Positions 38,102 through 48,600 of a stretch of DNA of 64,000 nt are shown here, in pieces. Positions within the stretch are counted from its first letter, which is position 1; the number at the start of each line of letters is the position of its first letter. The notes beneath the pieces were generated by a model that saw nothing but the letters and a program-made list of their open reading frames with translations, was not told the DNA's origin and searched no databases. The position numbers were made by a program, and so were the translations under genes. Source of the stretch: Dyella monticola (GTDB taxonomy: Bacteria; Pseudomonadota; Gammaproteobacteria; Xanthomonadales; Rhodanobacteraceae); NCBI RefSeq assembly GCF_003363155.1, contig NZ_QRBE01000006.1, positions 186,001-250,000 on the forward strand, written 5' to 3'.

Positions 38102-39385
38102 TCAGGATTCCTGCCGCGCCTTGTGTTCCAGCGTGGGTGCAGGCGCAGTGCCCGCTACCCGGCGATTGACGAAATACATCAGCGCCAACGTCACCGTGGT
38201 CGTACACACCAGCACATCGCCCAGCTCGTCGAAATGCTGCAGCGGGCCGTTGCCCACTTGCACCACCACCAACCCACCCAGCACCGCAGCAACACCGCCG
38301 GCCACCTGCTGCAAGGAGGAGCTGATCGACATGTATGCGCCACGATCAGGCGGTTTGGGTAGCCCCGACATCAACGCCGACGACGAAATGATGCGCGAGA
38401 AAATGCCGATCTGCAGCAAGGCGCTGACACCGATCAGCGGCCACAAGCCCACGTTGGACAAGCGCGTGTAGATCACCACCATCACGATGGTCATCACGCA
38501 GCCGAACGCGAACACGCGGTACTTGCCGAATTTGTCGCTGGCGCGGCCGATCAGCGGTCCCATCGCCGCAGAGATCAGGCCCGTCGCCAGATAAACCACC
38601 GACAATTGATCCACTGAAATGCCAACGTTGTGCACCAGGAATATCGTCGAATAAGGCATCAACAGAAAACCGCCAATGGACAACATACCGGTGGTGATGA
38701 AACCCAGCAGGTACGACCGCGTGGTCAAGGTGTGTACCAAGTGATGCAGTGGCTTCTTGTCTGGGCGCAGCGCCAGATGCGCATTCACTGGACGCAGCCG
38801 CCCGATGATCGTGCCGCCCACTACGGTGCACACAATCACGATCAGGAAAAACGGCGCATTCCAGCCCCATCTGCTGGACAGGAACAAGCTCAACGGCAGA
38901 CCCAGCACGGAACTGGCCGCGAATGCGGTTTGGATGAAACCCATCACGCGTCCGCGCATCGACAGTGGAAACAAGTCGGTGACGATGGCCATGGAGGCTG
39001 CTCCTACCACGCCGGCGAACATACCGGTGACCATGCGCGCGAGCAACAAGGTGATGTAGCTGTGGGCCAATCCGCAGAGCAAGGTGCCGAGCATGAAGCC
39101 GCTATAGAAAACCAGCAGCAGCTTTTTCCGGTCGAAGCGGTCGGCAAAGCCCGCCGCGCAAATACCGGAAACGCCCGCCGCAAAGGCATACGCCGACACC
39201 ACATCACCAAATTGCCCTGGCGTGATGTGCAAGGCCGGCACAACCAGCGCACCCAGTGGCGCCAGCAGCATGAAATCCAGCACGATGGTGAGCTGCAGAA
39301 AGGCCAGCACGGCCACCACGAATTTTTGATAGCCGGAAAAACCCGTGCTGCCGGGCTCTGCAGCATGCGACAACGTATTGGTCAC
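38102..39385 (-). CDS. Major facilitator superfamily transporter
   Basis: A 427-residue protein with twelve predicted membrane segments in the order of a drug/metabolite antiporter. The loop 2-3 motif appears as GFADRFDRKKLLL, with a related GRASDKFGKYRVF between helices 8 and 9, and a LPLSLFLSSRWGW stretch in the middle. The substrate is unknown; relatives include arabinose/chloramphenicol-type exporters. An AT-rich palindrome at 39442-39460 lies just upstream, the likely operator. Confidence 0.88.
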   Translation of the reverse strand: MTNTLSHAAEPGSTGFSGYQKFVVAVLAFLQLTIVLDFMLLAPLGALVVPALHITPGQFGDVVSAYAFAAGVSGICAAGFADRFDRKKLLLVFYSGFMLGTLLCGLAHSYITLLLARMVTGMFAGVVGAASMAIVTDLFPLSMRGRVMGFIQTAFAASSVLGLPLSLFLSSRWGWNAPFFLIVIVCTVVGGTIIGRLRPVNAHLALRPDKKPLHHLVHTLTTRSYLLGFITTGMLSIGGFLLMPYSTIFLVHNVGISVDQLSVVYLATGLISAAMGPLIGRASDKFGKYRVFAFGCVMTIVMVVIYTRLSNVGLWPLIGVSALLQIGIFSRIISSSALMSGLPKPPDRGAYMSISSSLQQVAGGVAAVLGGLVVVQVGNGPLQHFDELGDVLVCTTTVTLALMYFVNRRVAGTAPAPTLEHKARQES

Positions 39386-39441
39386 AAAGACTCCTGAGGC
39401 GAACCGCCGCCTAATGCCATGCGGATGCGGGGATACTTAAA

Positions 39442-39460
39442 GATATATTTTAGATATATC
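39442..39460. promoter_or_regulatory. AT-rich palindromic operator upstream of the MFS gene
   Basis: Inverted repeat GATATAT - TTTAG - ATATATC, 57 bases upstream of the MFS start. On the MFS strand the same bases read as two direct ATATATCT copies separated by AAA. Such AT-rich symmetry in GC-rich DNA suits a MarR, TetR or PadR-type repressor; no regulator gene is adjacent, so the protein is unknown. Confidence 0.5.
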
Positions 39461-39583
39461 GAAATCAAGTGCCCTGCCCGCACCACGTCTTGCTGCGACG
39501 ATCGTGATTGGAAAGGCGATCAGGCGCCTTGGGGCCTCGGTGCCAATTGATTCCGCCCGTGTGCTGCGCTAGCGTTGCCCGCC

Positions 39584-39841
39584 ATGGTCAAGCCCACTTC
39601 CGCCCCAGCTCAAACCACTCCCGTCGCCGATTTCGAGCGCTCGCTCGACGAACTGGAGCAATTGGTGGCACGCATGGAAGGGGGCGAGATGAGTCTGGAT
39701 GAATCCCTCAGCGCCTTCGAGCGTGGCATTGGCTTGTATCGCCATTGCCAGCAGGCGCTCGACCAGGCCGAGCTGCGCGTTCGCCTGCTGCTCGACCCGG
39801 ATGCACCGGACACGGCCGAACCGTTCGCACCGGAAGCCTGA
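39584..39841 (+). CDS. xseB: Exodeoxyribonuclease VII small subunit
   Basis: An 85-residue protein; [20 protein letters not shown] and [20 protein letters not shown] are the signature of XseB, which with XseA degrades single-stranded DNA. The ATG at 39584 is preferred over an upstream TTG. In many gammaproteobacteria xseB is followed by ispA and dxs of isoprenoid synthesis; here a palindrome and a reversed DUF4870 gene follow instead. Confidence 0.94.
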   Translation: MVKPTSAPAQTTPVADFERSLDELEQLVARMEGGEMSLDESLSAFERGIGLYRHCQQALDQAELRVRLLLDPDAPDTAEPFAPEA

Positions 39842-39857
39842 GCACTTCACACCGCTT

Positions 39858-39883
39858 CGTCGCCGGGCTTTCGCCGGGCGACG
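39858..39883. repeat. REP-like palindrome (copy 6)
   Basis: Imperfect inverted repeat CGTCGCCGGGC - TTT - CGCCGGGCGACG, between the convergent xseB and DUF4870 genes. It resembles copy 1 in its CGTCGCC arms. Confidence 0.55.
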
Positions 39884-39914
39884 ATCGAGTAACGACGTTG
39901 CCGTCTCGCGCGAT

Positions 39915-40352
39915 TTACTTGATCAAGCGCAGCGCAAACGGATAACGGTAGCGCACGCCTTCATTGGCCTTCAGCGCCGCAATGATGGTGAGCACCAGCC
40001 ATGCCACGCCAATGATGATCCACAGCGGAATCGCAATGATCAGGCCGATACCGAAGGTAATGATCGAAAGCACCAGCAACACCAGCGAGGCGAGCGCCAC
40101 GGTGATGTTGAAGTTCAGCGCCTCCTTGGCCTGATCGTTCACGAAGGGCATGGTGTCTTTCTTCACCAGCCAGATCACCAGCGGGCCGACGAAACATCCC
40201 CAGCCCCTGCCGAACGAAGCGGTCAGCAAACCGCCCAGTAGTGCGGATAAGTGCGCCAGCATGGCCCAGGTGCGCTCTTCGGCGGGAATCGCCTCGCTAC
40301 CGATGGGTTCGCTCGGTGGAGGCGGTACAACGGACTCGGGCGGAACGCTCAT
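39915..40352 (-). CDS. DUF4870 membrane protein
   Basis: A 145-residue protein with a Pro/Glu-rich N-terminus and three hydrophobic segments; LSALLGGLLTASFGRGWGCFVGPLVIWLVKKD, read in two parts, and FVNDQAKEALNFNI match the DUF4870 family. The second in-frame ATG (40352) is chosen because AAAGGAG then has six-base spacing; the first ATG directly abuts it. Function is unknown; relatives include a magnetosome-associated group and many general bacterial proteins. Confidence 0.85.
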   Translation of the reverse strand: MSVPPESVVPPPPSEPIGSEAIPAEERTWAMLAHLSALLGGLLTASFGRGWGCFVGPLVIWLVKKDTMPFVNDQAKEALNFNITVALASLVLLVLSIITFGIGLIIAIPLWIIIGVAWLVLTIIAALKANEGVRYRYPFALRLIK

Positions 40353-40459
40353 AGGCATCTCCTTTCAAGTCGTGCAAACGCCGGCCCATGCCGGACGCAC
40401 AGCATCGTAGCAGGGTCCGCAGGAACTTGCCGTCAATGATTATGTGCGCGGATAAGCGC

Positions 40460-41830
40460 TTATTCGCCCGCGACCGTCATGCGATCCACCAGAATCGATC
40501 CGGTCAGCAAATGCGAGCGCCGGTCCACATCGCTACCCACCGCAACGATGCCCAGCAACATGTCGCGCAGATTGGCAGCAATGGTGATTTCTTCCACCGG
40601 ATAGGCCAGCTGGCCGTTCTCCACCCAAAAACCGGCCGCGCCACGCGAGTAATCGCCGGTGATGGTGTTCACGCCCTGGCCCATCACTTCGGTCACTAGC
40701 AAGCCGGTGCCCAGGCGGCGAAGCATGCCGCTGAAATCGTCCGCCGCGCCGCCATCGCCATGGCCGGGTTCGACCACCAGGTTATGAATGCCGCCAGCGT
40801 TGCCGGTGGATTCCAGACCGAGCTTGCGCGCCGAATAGCTGCCGAGGATATAGCGGGCCAGCACACCGTTTTCCACCAAGACGCTGTCGCGCGTTGCAAC
40901 GCCTTCGGCATCGAAAGCGCCGGAGCCTTGTCCACGCTTGAGAAGGGGGCGCTCCACGATCGTGAGCCATGCAGGCATGACTGATTTGCCGGCGTGATCA
41001 AGCAGAAAACTCGCGCGACGGTACAGCGCGCCACCACTCACCGCGCCAATCAGATGACCGATCAAACCGCGTGCAACGTCTGGCGAGAACAGCACCGGAC
41101 ATTGCCGCGTAGACAGGCGCCGCGCGCCAACACGCGCAAGCGTACGCTCGGCAGCTTTATCGCCAAGCACCCGCGCGCTGATGAAATCGTCGGCGCTGCG
41201 CGCGGTGTCGTACCAATAATCGCGCTGCATACCCGCTTCGTCGCCCGCGATGAGCGACAGCGACAACGAATGCCGCGTGCCACGCTCGCGTCCCACGAAA
41301 CCGTGCGAGTTGGCGTAGACCGAAAGGCTCTCGCCTGCCTGTACGCTGGCGCCCTCCGAATTGGTGATACCCGAGTGTGCGCGGCCGGCCGCTTCGATCT
41401 CCTGGCCAAGCGCGATCGCATCGGCGGTATCGATCGCCCATGGATGCCAGAGGTCGAGATCGGGAAATTCTCTGGCCATGCGCGATGCATCGGCCAGGCC
41501 GGAAGCTGGATCTTCTTCCGTGTAGCGCGCGATGGCGCAGGCCTGGTCCAGCGTGGCCTGGATGGAATCGGCATTCAGATCGGCCGTGCTGGCCGAGCCC
41601 TTGCGCTTGCCGAAGTACACCGTCAGCCCGAAGCCGCGATCACGCGTGTGCTCCACCGTTTCCACTTCGCCCAGGCGCACATTGACGCTCAGGCCCGTAT
41701 CGATGCTGGCGGAGACCTCCGCCTGGCTAGCACCGGCCTCACGCGCACGACGAATTACGTCCTGGGCCAGCTCGGTTAATCGGTCGAGTTCGCGCTGGCT
41801 GGCATCCTGGCTGATGGCGATGTCGCTCAC
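40460..41830 (-). CDS. pmbA: Metalloprotease PmbA (TldE)
   Basis: A 456-residue TldD/PmbA-family protein. It lacks the HExxxH zinc motif, as TldE subunits do, and pairs with TldD, which supplies it. VEHTRDRGFGLTVYFGKRKG, SYSARKLGLESTGNAGGIHN and GDYSRGAAGFWVENG are conserved. In E. coli the complex processes microcin B17 and degrades CcdA. The GTG at 41830 gives the expected length (450 in E. coli). It is divergent from the DUF1653-darP pair; E. coli also has darP (yjgA) next to pmbA. Confidence 0.94.
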   Translation of the reverse strand: MSDIAISQDASQRELDRLTELAQDVIRRAREAGASQAEVSASIDTGLSVNVRLGEVETVEHTRDRGFGLTVYFGKRKGSASTADLNADSIQATLDQACAIARYTEEDPASGLADASRMAREFPDLDLWHPWAIDTADAIALGQEIEAAGRAHSGITNSEGASVQAGESLSVYANSHGFVGRERGTRHSLSLSLIAGDEAGMQRDYWYDTARSADDFISARVLGDKAAERTLARVGARRLSTRQCPVLFSPDVARGLIGHLIGAVSGGALYRRASFLLDHAGKSVMPAWLTIVERPLLKRGQGSGAFDAEGVATRDSVLVENGVLARYILGSYSARKLGLESTGNAGGIHNLVVEPGHGDGGAADDFSGMLRRLGTGLLVTEVMGQGVNTITGDYSRGAAGFWVENGQLAYPVEEITIAANLRDMLLGIVAVGSDVDRRSHLLTGSILVDRMTVAGE

Positions 41831-41929
41831 GTGGGTTTCCTGTAGGACTGATGGGTACAATAGACGCAAGTGGGGCCGCCCAGACCCGTTGCCAATAGTT
41901 GATCCCGAAGGTTGCCACAGGAGCGGCCC

Positions 41930-42184
41930 ATGTCCATAGCCACTGGCATCTACCGCCACTACAAAGGCCAGAGTTATCGCGTGATCGGTACCGCCCGGCA
42001 TAGCGAAACCATGGAAGAGCTGGTCATTTATCAGGCGCTTTACGGCGACTACGGCCTGTGGGCACGACCCTTAGCCATGTTTGCCCAAAACGTAGAACTG
42101 GACGGCGAACCCATCCCCCGCTTTGCCCTGATCGAAGCCATGCCGGCCGAGTTCGCCCGCACCACCGACCGGAAATCACCGTGA
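41930..42184 (+). CDS. DUF1653 protein
   Basis: An 84-residue protein; [20 protein letters not shown] at the start and [18 protein letters not shown] are the DUF1653 pattern, a small SH3-like barrel of unknown function. The ATG at 41930 follows CAGGAG. Its stop overlaps the darP GTG start, so the two are co-translated. The repeated linkage with a ribosome factor may hint at RNA or nucleotide work; this is inference. Confidence 0.88.
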   Translation: MSIATGIYRHYKGQSYRVIGTARHSETMEELVIYQALYGDYGLWARPLAMFAQNVELDGEPIPRFALIEAMPAEFARTTDRKSP

Positions 42185-42705
42185 ACCGCACTTACACCGA
42201 CGACCCCGATCACGACTACGGCCCAACGCGCACGCAACAACGGCGCGAGGCACTGGCTACGCTGTCGTTCGCCTCGCAATTGGCGGAACTGCCACCCTCC
42301 AAACTCACACGCGCGAACCTGCCTGAGGATGTGCTGCGGGAAATCGACCACCTGCGCCGCATCACGTCGCACATCGCCCGCAAGCGCCAGCTTGGCTTTC
42401 TCGCCAAGGTAATGCGTCGCCACGGTGACGAAGCCTTCGACGGCGCACGCACACTGCTCGGTGAGAATCGCGATCAGCAGCGCAAGGAAAACGCCGCGCT
42501 ACATCGACTGGAAGCGCTGCGCGAGAAGTTGATGGATAGCGATGAATCGCTGCATGAGCTGATCGATCAGCATCCCGATATCGATCGGCAGCATCTGCGC
42601 TCGTTGATTCGCCAGGCGCGCATTGAGCGCGATGGCAATAAGCCGCCGCGTGCCTATCGGGAAATTTTCCAATTGCTGAAAACGTTGTCGGAAGACGAAG
42701 CGTAA
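42181..42705 (+). CDS. darP: Ribosome biogenesis factor DarP (YjgA)
   Basis: A 174-residue helical protein (E. coli 183). [37 protein letters not shown] and [18 protein letters not shown] are DarP/YjgA family landmarks. E. coli DarP binds the late 50S assembly intermediate and helps mature the peptidyl transferase centre. GTG 42181 overlaps the upstream stop by four bases. A long perfect-core palindrome (42764-42814) follows the gene. Confidence 0.93.
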   Translation: MNRTYTDDPDHDYGPTRTQQRREALATLSFASQLAELPPSKLTRANLPEDVLREIDHLRRITSHIARKRQLGFLAKVMRRHGDEAFDGARTLLGENRDQQRKENAALHRLEALREKLMDSDESLHELIDQHPDIDRQHLRSLIRQARIERDGNKPPRAYREIFQLLKTLSEDEA

Positions 42706-42763
42706 TCGCTCACGCGTTTTCAGAAGATGCGAGCCTAATCATCTGAGATCGCAAGAATGCCTC

Positions 42764-42814
42764 ATCCTGCCTCGACGTTATTCCGGCGAAGACCGGATAA
42801 CGTCGAGGCAGGAT
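42764..42814. repeat. Long palindrome between darP and tldD (REP-like copy 7)
   Basis: Stem of 22 bp with one bulged base: ATCCTGCCTCGACGTTAT...CCGG pairs with CCGGATAACGTCGAGGCAG...GAT around a CGAAGA loop. The core CCGG-CGAAGA-CCGG matches the other REP-like copies but the arms are longer. It lies between two convergent genes and could stop transcription from both sides; no T-run is present. Confidence 0.7.
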
Positions 42815-42865
42815 TTACGCTTTTAGCGAGACCAAGCCCTTCGGCGCACTTTGTCCTCCGAAGCC

Positions 42866-44305
42866 TTAGGAAGCGGTACCACCCACCGTCATGCTTTCCA
42901 CGCGCAGCGTCGGCTGCCCCACGCCAACCGGCACGCTCTGCCCGTCCTTGCCACACACGCCAATACCCTCATCGAGCGCGAGATCGTTGCCGATCATCGA
43001 CACGCGCGTGAGCACATCCGGGCCACTGCCTACCAACGTGGCGCCTTTCACCGGCGCTATCACTTTGCCGTCTTCGATCAAGTACGCCTCGCTCGCGGAG
43101 AACACGAACTTGCCGTTGGTGATGTCCACCTGGCCGCCGCCGAAATTTACCGCATACAAGCCTTTTTTCACCGAACGGATGATCTCCTGCGGATCGTGCT
43201 GACCGGCGAGCATGTACGTGTTGGTCATGCGCGGCATCGGCAATTGCGCAAAGGATTCACGCCGGCCGTTACCGGTGGGTGCCATACCCATCAGGCGCGC
43301 GTTGAGCTTGTCCTGCATGTAGCCTTTGAGGATGCCGTCTTCGATCAAGGTAGTGCACGACGTCGGCGTGCCTTCATCATCGACAGTCAGCGAACCGCGG
43401 CGACCTGGCAGCGTGCCATCGTCCACCACGGTGACACCCGGCGCAGCAACGCGCTGGCCGATGCGACCGGCGAAGGCGGAACTGCCCTTGCGATTGAAGT
43501 CGCCTTCCAGCCCGTGGCCGATGGCTTCATGCAGCAGCACGCCAGGCCAGCCCGGCCCCAACACGACGGTCATCGTGCCGGCCGGCGCATCAATCGCATC
43601 CAGATTCACCAGTGCCTGACGCACTGCTTCGTCTGCGAATGCCTTGGCGCGGCCGTTTTCCAACAGCTCGCGATAACCGTAGCGACCGCCACCGCCCGCA
43701 TAACCTTGCTCACGCCGGCCGTTCTGTTCGGCAATCACCTGCACGCTCAGCCGCACCAGTGGGCGCACATCCGCTGCCAACGTACCGTCGGAGCCGGCAA
43801 CGAGCACGGTATCGAGCGTGGCGCTCAAACTTACGATCACCTGCTTGACGCGCGGATCGCGCGAACGCGCATAGGCATCCACCTCGCGCAGCACCGTGAT
43901 CTTGTCGGGGTTGGGCAGACTTTCCACCGGATCGATCGCCGGATACAGCGGCGTCACCCCGTTGAGCGCAAGCGGCTTGCCCGCGCCGCTGCCGCCGTGC
44001 GCGATAGCGCGCGCCGCCTTGGATGCCTCCAGAAGCTGCGGCAACACGATCTCATCCGAATAAGCAAAACCGGTCTTCTCACCGCTGATGGCGCGCACGC
44101 CCACACCCTGCTCGATGGAGTGGCTGCCATCCTTGACGATGCCCTCCTCCAACACCCACGACTCGCTGCGCGAATGCTGGAAGTACAAATCGGCGGCGTC
44201 GATGGACGGCCCCATGAGCTGCGTAAACACGCGCTCGAGGTCGCCGGTGGCCAAGCCGCCGGGAGTGAGCAGGCGACTTTCGGCCTGGGCGATGAGAGAG
44301 GTCAT
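42866..44305 (-). CDS. tldD: Metalloprotease TldD
   Basis: A 479-residue zinc protease subunit (E. coli 481). The metal site [11 protein letters not shown] gives His259, Glu260 and His264, and the third ligand Cys lies in the C-terminal part. [16 protein letters not shown] and [17 protein letters not shown] are family markers. It forms the active complex with PmbA, encoded about 1 kb away. In E. coli tldD follows yhdP; here a reversed hydroxylase gene stands between them. Confidence 0.95.
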   Translation of the reverse strand: MTSLIAQAESRLLTPGGLATGDLERVFTQLMGPSIDAADLYFQHSRSESWVLEEGIVKDGSHSIEQGVGVRAISGEKTGFAYSDEIVLPQLLEASKAARAIAHGGSGAGKPLALNGVTPLYPAIDPVESLPNPDKITVLREVDAYARSRDPRVKQVIVSLSATLDTVLVAGSDGTLAADVRPLVRLSVQVIAEQNGRREQGYAGGGGRYGYRELLENGRAKAFADEAVRQALVNLDAIDAPAGTMTVVLGPGWPGVLLHEAIGHGLEGDFNRKGSSAFAGRIGQRVAAPGVTVVDDGTLPGRRGSLTVDDEGTPTSCTTLIEDGILKGYMQDKLNARLMGMAPTGNGRRESFAQLPMPRMTNTYMLAGQHDPQEIIRSVKKGLYAVNFGGGQVDITNGKFVFSASEAYLIEDGKVIAPVKGATLVGSGPDVLTRVSMIGNDLALDEGIGVCGKDGQSVPVGVGQPTLRVESMTVGGTAS

Positions 44306-44441
44306 TTGTGTGGCCAGCTTGAAGGTGGGTGGGATCGATCTGGGGTCCGCTCGGCCATTTTAAAACCCGGACGGGCGCATGGTCGACGATGCCGCTAGGA
44401 TGACGGCCAGCGGAGCCCCCGCGCTTAAGTGAAGGAACACC

Positions 44442-45653
44442 GTGAGCCATACACCCAAACCGGATTTGCTGGAAAAATTGATTGAACGCACCGTCAAAAG
44501 CCCCGTCGAGGAGACCCGCGAGCTCCTGCGCAGCGATGGGGCACTGAAGCCAGGACAAGGCACCGTCAGCAGCGTCATTGCGCTCTCGCTCGGCGTGCTC
44601 TGCCTGCTGGCCGTGCTGGCCTTTCATTTTCCCCAATATCTCACCACGCCCGATCTACGGCACAACTATTCCGTGGATGTGCTGCGTCAGTTGCTGCTGA
44701 TCGGCCTGCTGATTGCCGGTGGGCTGTCTTTGGCGAATGTGATCCTGGGGCGGCGCCGCCAAATCAGCATGGTCGCGCTCGCTTTCGTTCTGCTTGCCAC
44801 CGCGCTGGGCGGATCGCGCGTGCCGGTCGGCGAATTTCCCGATCACACGCCCTACATCGGACTGGATTGGTTCATTCTGGATCTGCTCGGTTCGACACTG
44901 ATTTTCGTGGTGATCGAAAAGCTGTTCCCGCTCTACAAGGGACAAGCCGTTTTCCGCAAAGAATGGCAAACCGATCTAAAACATTTTGCGGTGAATCACT
45001 TTATTGTCGGCCTGGTGCTGCTGACGGTGAATTTTCTGCTGCATCACCTCTTTGGCACGCTGCTCAACAACAGCTGGCAACAGCATGTGCAACACCTGTC
45101 GTTTCTGCCGCAATTACTGTTATGCATACTTGTGGCCGATCTTGCGCAGTATTGGACACACCGCGCCTATCACGAAGTTCCCGTGCTATGGCGCTTGCAC
45201 GCTGTGCATCACAGCGTGAAGACGATGGACTGGCTGGCGGGTTCGCGCCAACACATCCTTGAGTTGATCGCTACCCGTGTATGCGTGCTGGCTCCGCTCT
45301 ATGTGCTTGGCTTTAGCGAAGGCGTGATGAACGCCTACATCATCGTCGTCGGCTTTCAGGCGGTGTTCAATCATGCGAACGTGCATCTGCCGTGGGGGCC
45401 GCTCCGGTACGTGCTCGTAACGCCGGATTTCCATCACTGGCATCACGCATCCGATGATGAGGCCATCGACCGCAACTATGCGGCGCACTATGCCTTCCTC
45501 GATTACCTGTTCGGCACGGCAGTGAAGTCGAAGAAGCAATTTCCTGAACATTACGGCGTGGTCGGCGACTACATGCCTGACGGGTTTATTCGCCAGCAGA
45601 TGTTCCCTTTCGTCGGCAACACTCGGCCGCAACCCGGCGAGCCAAACAGCTAA
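44442..45653 (+). CDS. Sterol desaturase/fatty acid hydroxylase family membrane enzyme
   Basis: A 403-residue di-iron membrane enzyme. Histidine boxes are HRAYH (240-244), HAVHH (253-257), HANVH (311-315) and HHWHH (331-335), with four to six hydrophobic segments before and between them. Family members hydroxylate lipids such as fatty acids, sterols, ornithine lipids or carotenoids; the substrate is not defined. GTG 44442 is used, after GAAGGA. Its TAA shares bases with the opposite-strand stop of yhdP (CTAA), an unusually tight convergent junction. Confidence 0.88.
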   Translation: MSHTPKPDLLEKLIERTVKSPVEETRELLRSDGALKPGQGTVSSVIALSLGVLCLLAVLAFHFPQYLTTPDLRHNYSVDVLRQLLLIGLLIAGGLSLANVILGRRRQISMVALAFVLLATALGGSRVPVGEFPDHTPYIGLDWFILDLLGSTLIFVVIEKLFPLYKGQAVFRKEWQTDLKHFAVNHFIVGLVLLTVNFLLHHLFGTLLNNSWQQHVQHLSFLPQLLLCILVADLAQYWTHRAYHEVPVLWRLHAVHHSVKTMDWLAGSRQHILELIATRVCVLAPLYVLGFSEGVMNAYIIVVGFQAVFNHANVHLPWGPLRYVLVTPDFHHWHHASDDEAIDRNYAAHYAFLDYLFGTAVKSKKQFPEHYGVVGDYMPDGFIRQQMFPFVGNTRPQPGEPNS

Positions 45654-48600
45654 TGCGCCGAACTCGAAGCCGGTGCCGGCGCGGAGCTTCCGCTAGCCGG
45701 CGCCGATTGAGCCGAGGCGCCCACTGACGTGAACACGGGCTTGTCCCAGCTGCCGGTGATGCGATACCGCTGGATAGCCACGCGGTTGAGGCCTTTGCCC
45801 AACACGCTCTGCACCGCCAGGCCCGCCGCAATACCGATCGGTCCGCCCACCACCGCACCCACCACCGGCAAGCTGTTGCCGATGTGCGGGATCATGGTCA
45901 TGTGCTGGTCGTAATCCTTGGTGCGCAGACCGGTGCGGCCGATGACGGAGATTTCCGCCGCAGGGCTGTGGACCTTGAGATTGTCGGTGTACGCGTTGCC
46001 GTTGCTGAGTTTGAAGTCGCCTGCGATCGAATCGAAGGCAAAGCCTTTACCGAATACGTCTTTGAAATTGAACGAAAGCCGCCGCGGCAATTCGGCAATG
46101 GAAGCAAGACCAAAGAAACGGCCCACGCCGGGTGCCACCTTGGGAATGCTGCCGTTGCTCACGTTGACGCTCAGTGTGCCGTCCATGTTGTCGAGCTCGA
46201 ACGCCCACGGGCCGCCGGGCCACGTCGCATCGAGTTCATCATGCGTTTTGCCGCCTTCGAAAACGTCGGCATAACCGAAGGCATTGAGCATGTCGCCCAG
46301 ATTGCCCGCGCTGAAATTCACGCGCAGATGCGTACTGCTATGCGTGGGTGTGCCCTTCCAGTCACCGCTTCCGCTGATCTCTACGCTTTTCGATTGCGTG
46401 GACAACTGATCGATGTGCATGCCCTCGCTGGTCGGCCAGGTTTCCAGCCGAGCCTCGCCAAGCTTGGCTTGATCCAGGCGCAAGTCGTGCACCCAGATAT
46501 GCAGCGGCGGCATGCCCGCCGGATCGATGCCCGTGTTGGCAGGATCGGTTACCTCTGCCGGCACCGGCACCTCGCCGGGCTTCTTGGGCTGCGCCGTCGG
46601 TGGCTTGGGCCAATACATCCGCTGCAGGCGCGCGGTGATACCGCGCTTGGCCAGCTCCTCCGTCGGCACACTGAAATGGCCAGCGGCCAATGCACTGTCC
46701 ACATCCAGTTCCAGCGTAGATGCTGCCGGCTGGGCGGTAATGTGCATCTGGGCGAAATCGCGCCCGAACATTTCGGCATGTTCGGTGGTGACGTCGATCG
46801 TCTCCAGGCTCATGCCGTTGTTTCCCGTCGCGCCACCGATGGATTGCTTCACCCATCCGGTGACATTCAGCTCCGGTGCGTCGCCGCGAATGCGCATGCC
46901 TTTGGCGGGAAGGCTGTCGGGCATCTGATCGCCGAAAGCAAACGTCGCGGCCAGCGGCGATGACGCACCTGCAGGCAGACGCAGCCGTCCACGCACCACC
47001 GATCCGAGCGCCACTTGCATGTCCGCACCATCGGTGGGGATACCTAGCGTTACATGCAGCGGCATGGTGCTTTCGGCCGGCTTATTCACCGGCACCGGGA
47101 AATTCAGCGCAACACCGGATAGAGGCGAATCGATGCTGAGCGTTTGGACGTCCGGAACGCCTTCTCCAGCATGCGCGATTTGATAGCCGATGGTGAATGG
47201 GCTGCGTCCACTGGCGACATCGCCCAGCCACTTCAATTGCGGATAACCCTGCAACAGTTCCTGCACCGCATAAGTGCCATCGACCTTGGCGGCAACCACG
47301 ATGTTCGGATCGCCGGTGGCGCCCGCAATCGCAAGGTCGACCTGACTTGGTTCACCACGAAATCCGCCAGCGAGCGGTCCGGCGTGAAAGCCGTGCGCAT
47401 CGAACGTGGCCGGACCGTTGAGCTTGTCCAGTTGCACGTTCCAATCCGGTGCACTGAGGTCGACGTCCTTCAACTGCGCGTTGCCGTCGAGCAGGAAGTC
47501 ACGCATCTCATGCGTTGGCAACGACAAGTGGAAATCGAAGCTGCCCGTACCGCCGAGCTTGAGTTTGGCCAGCACATTCGCTTGCTTGTCTGCGATAGGA
47601 CTGTTGGCGACGAAATTGAGCAAGTCCGACGCATTGCCGTTGCCGCTGACGTTGAGGTCCAGCGTGGTGTGTCCGAGCTCGGGAATCACCGCCACCGCAT
47701 GATTCACTTTTACGCCCAGTGAATCGCCAGTGCTCGCTTCCACCAGCATGCCCCCGTCGATGAAGTTGGCCGTGGCTTGTATGTGCTCGGCCACCGGCCA
47801 GGTTTTGCCGTAGGCGAGTGCGAGATCGCTGATGTCCGCACGCGCTTCGAAGCGACCTTCGTTGTGGTGGAACGGCCAGTTGGCCAGACTGCCGCGAACC
47901 AAGACTGAGGCATCGTCAACGTGGCCGGAGACCAACGTATTATCGAGCCAGTTGATGGCGGACGGCGGCATCGAATCGATCGGCCAGAACAATTTCGCCG
48001 CGGTAATGTCCGCGTGCGTCAGGGCAACATAGACATCGAGAAACGGCCGGCCGCCCTCGCTCGGCAACGCGATATCGCCCTGTGCGTTACCGCCATAGCC
48101 TTCGCCTTCGAATGCCATATCAGCGATGCCTATGTGCGTAGCATCGTCCCCGCGCCATGCGGCAAGCGTGCCGGAGAGCTGACTCATCACGAACGGTTTG
48201 CGGAACGTGTGCGGAAAGCTGATCGTGCTCGTTTGCGTGGGCAGTTCCAGCGACACCGCCTCGGCATCGCCGCGCGCCTCGCCGTGCAAATGATCTACGC
48301 CCGGCAGTTTTCCGACGGCGGTGATGCCCACATCGTCGAAAACCGCATCGAGCGTGTTCAAGCCGTTCGCAGCGCTCCAATGGAACACGGCTCGATCGAT
48401 CAGGCCATGAGGTTCGCCCGCACCGAGCCATTGCGCGAGCGTCGGCGACAATCCGGGCTTCAAACCCAGCCAGGGCATCAGCGGCGCAATATGCAGGGTG
48501 CTGGCAACGGCGCTGATGTCTGCCTGCGCAGTTCCGAAGTGGCGTACATCCACGCGCACGGCCCCCCCGTCGTTATCGGCCCAGCGCACGGTGTAACCGG

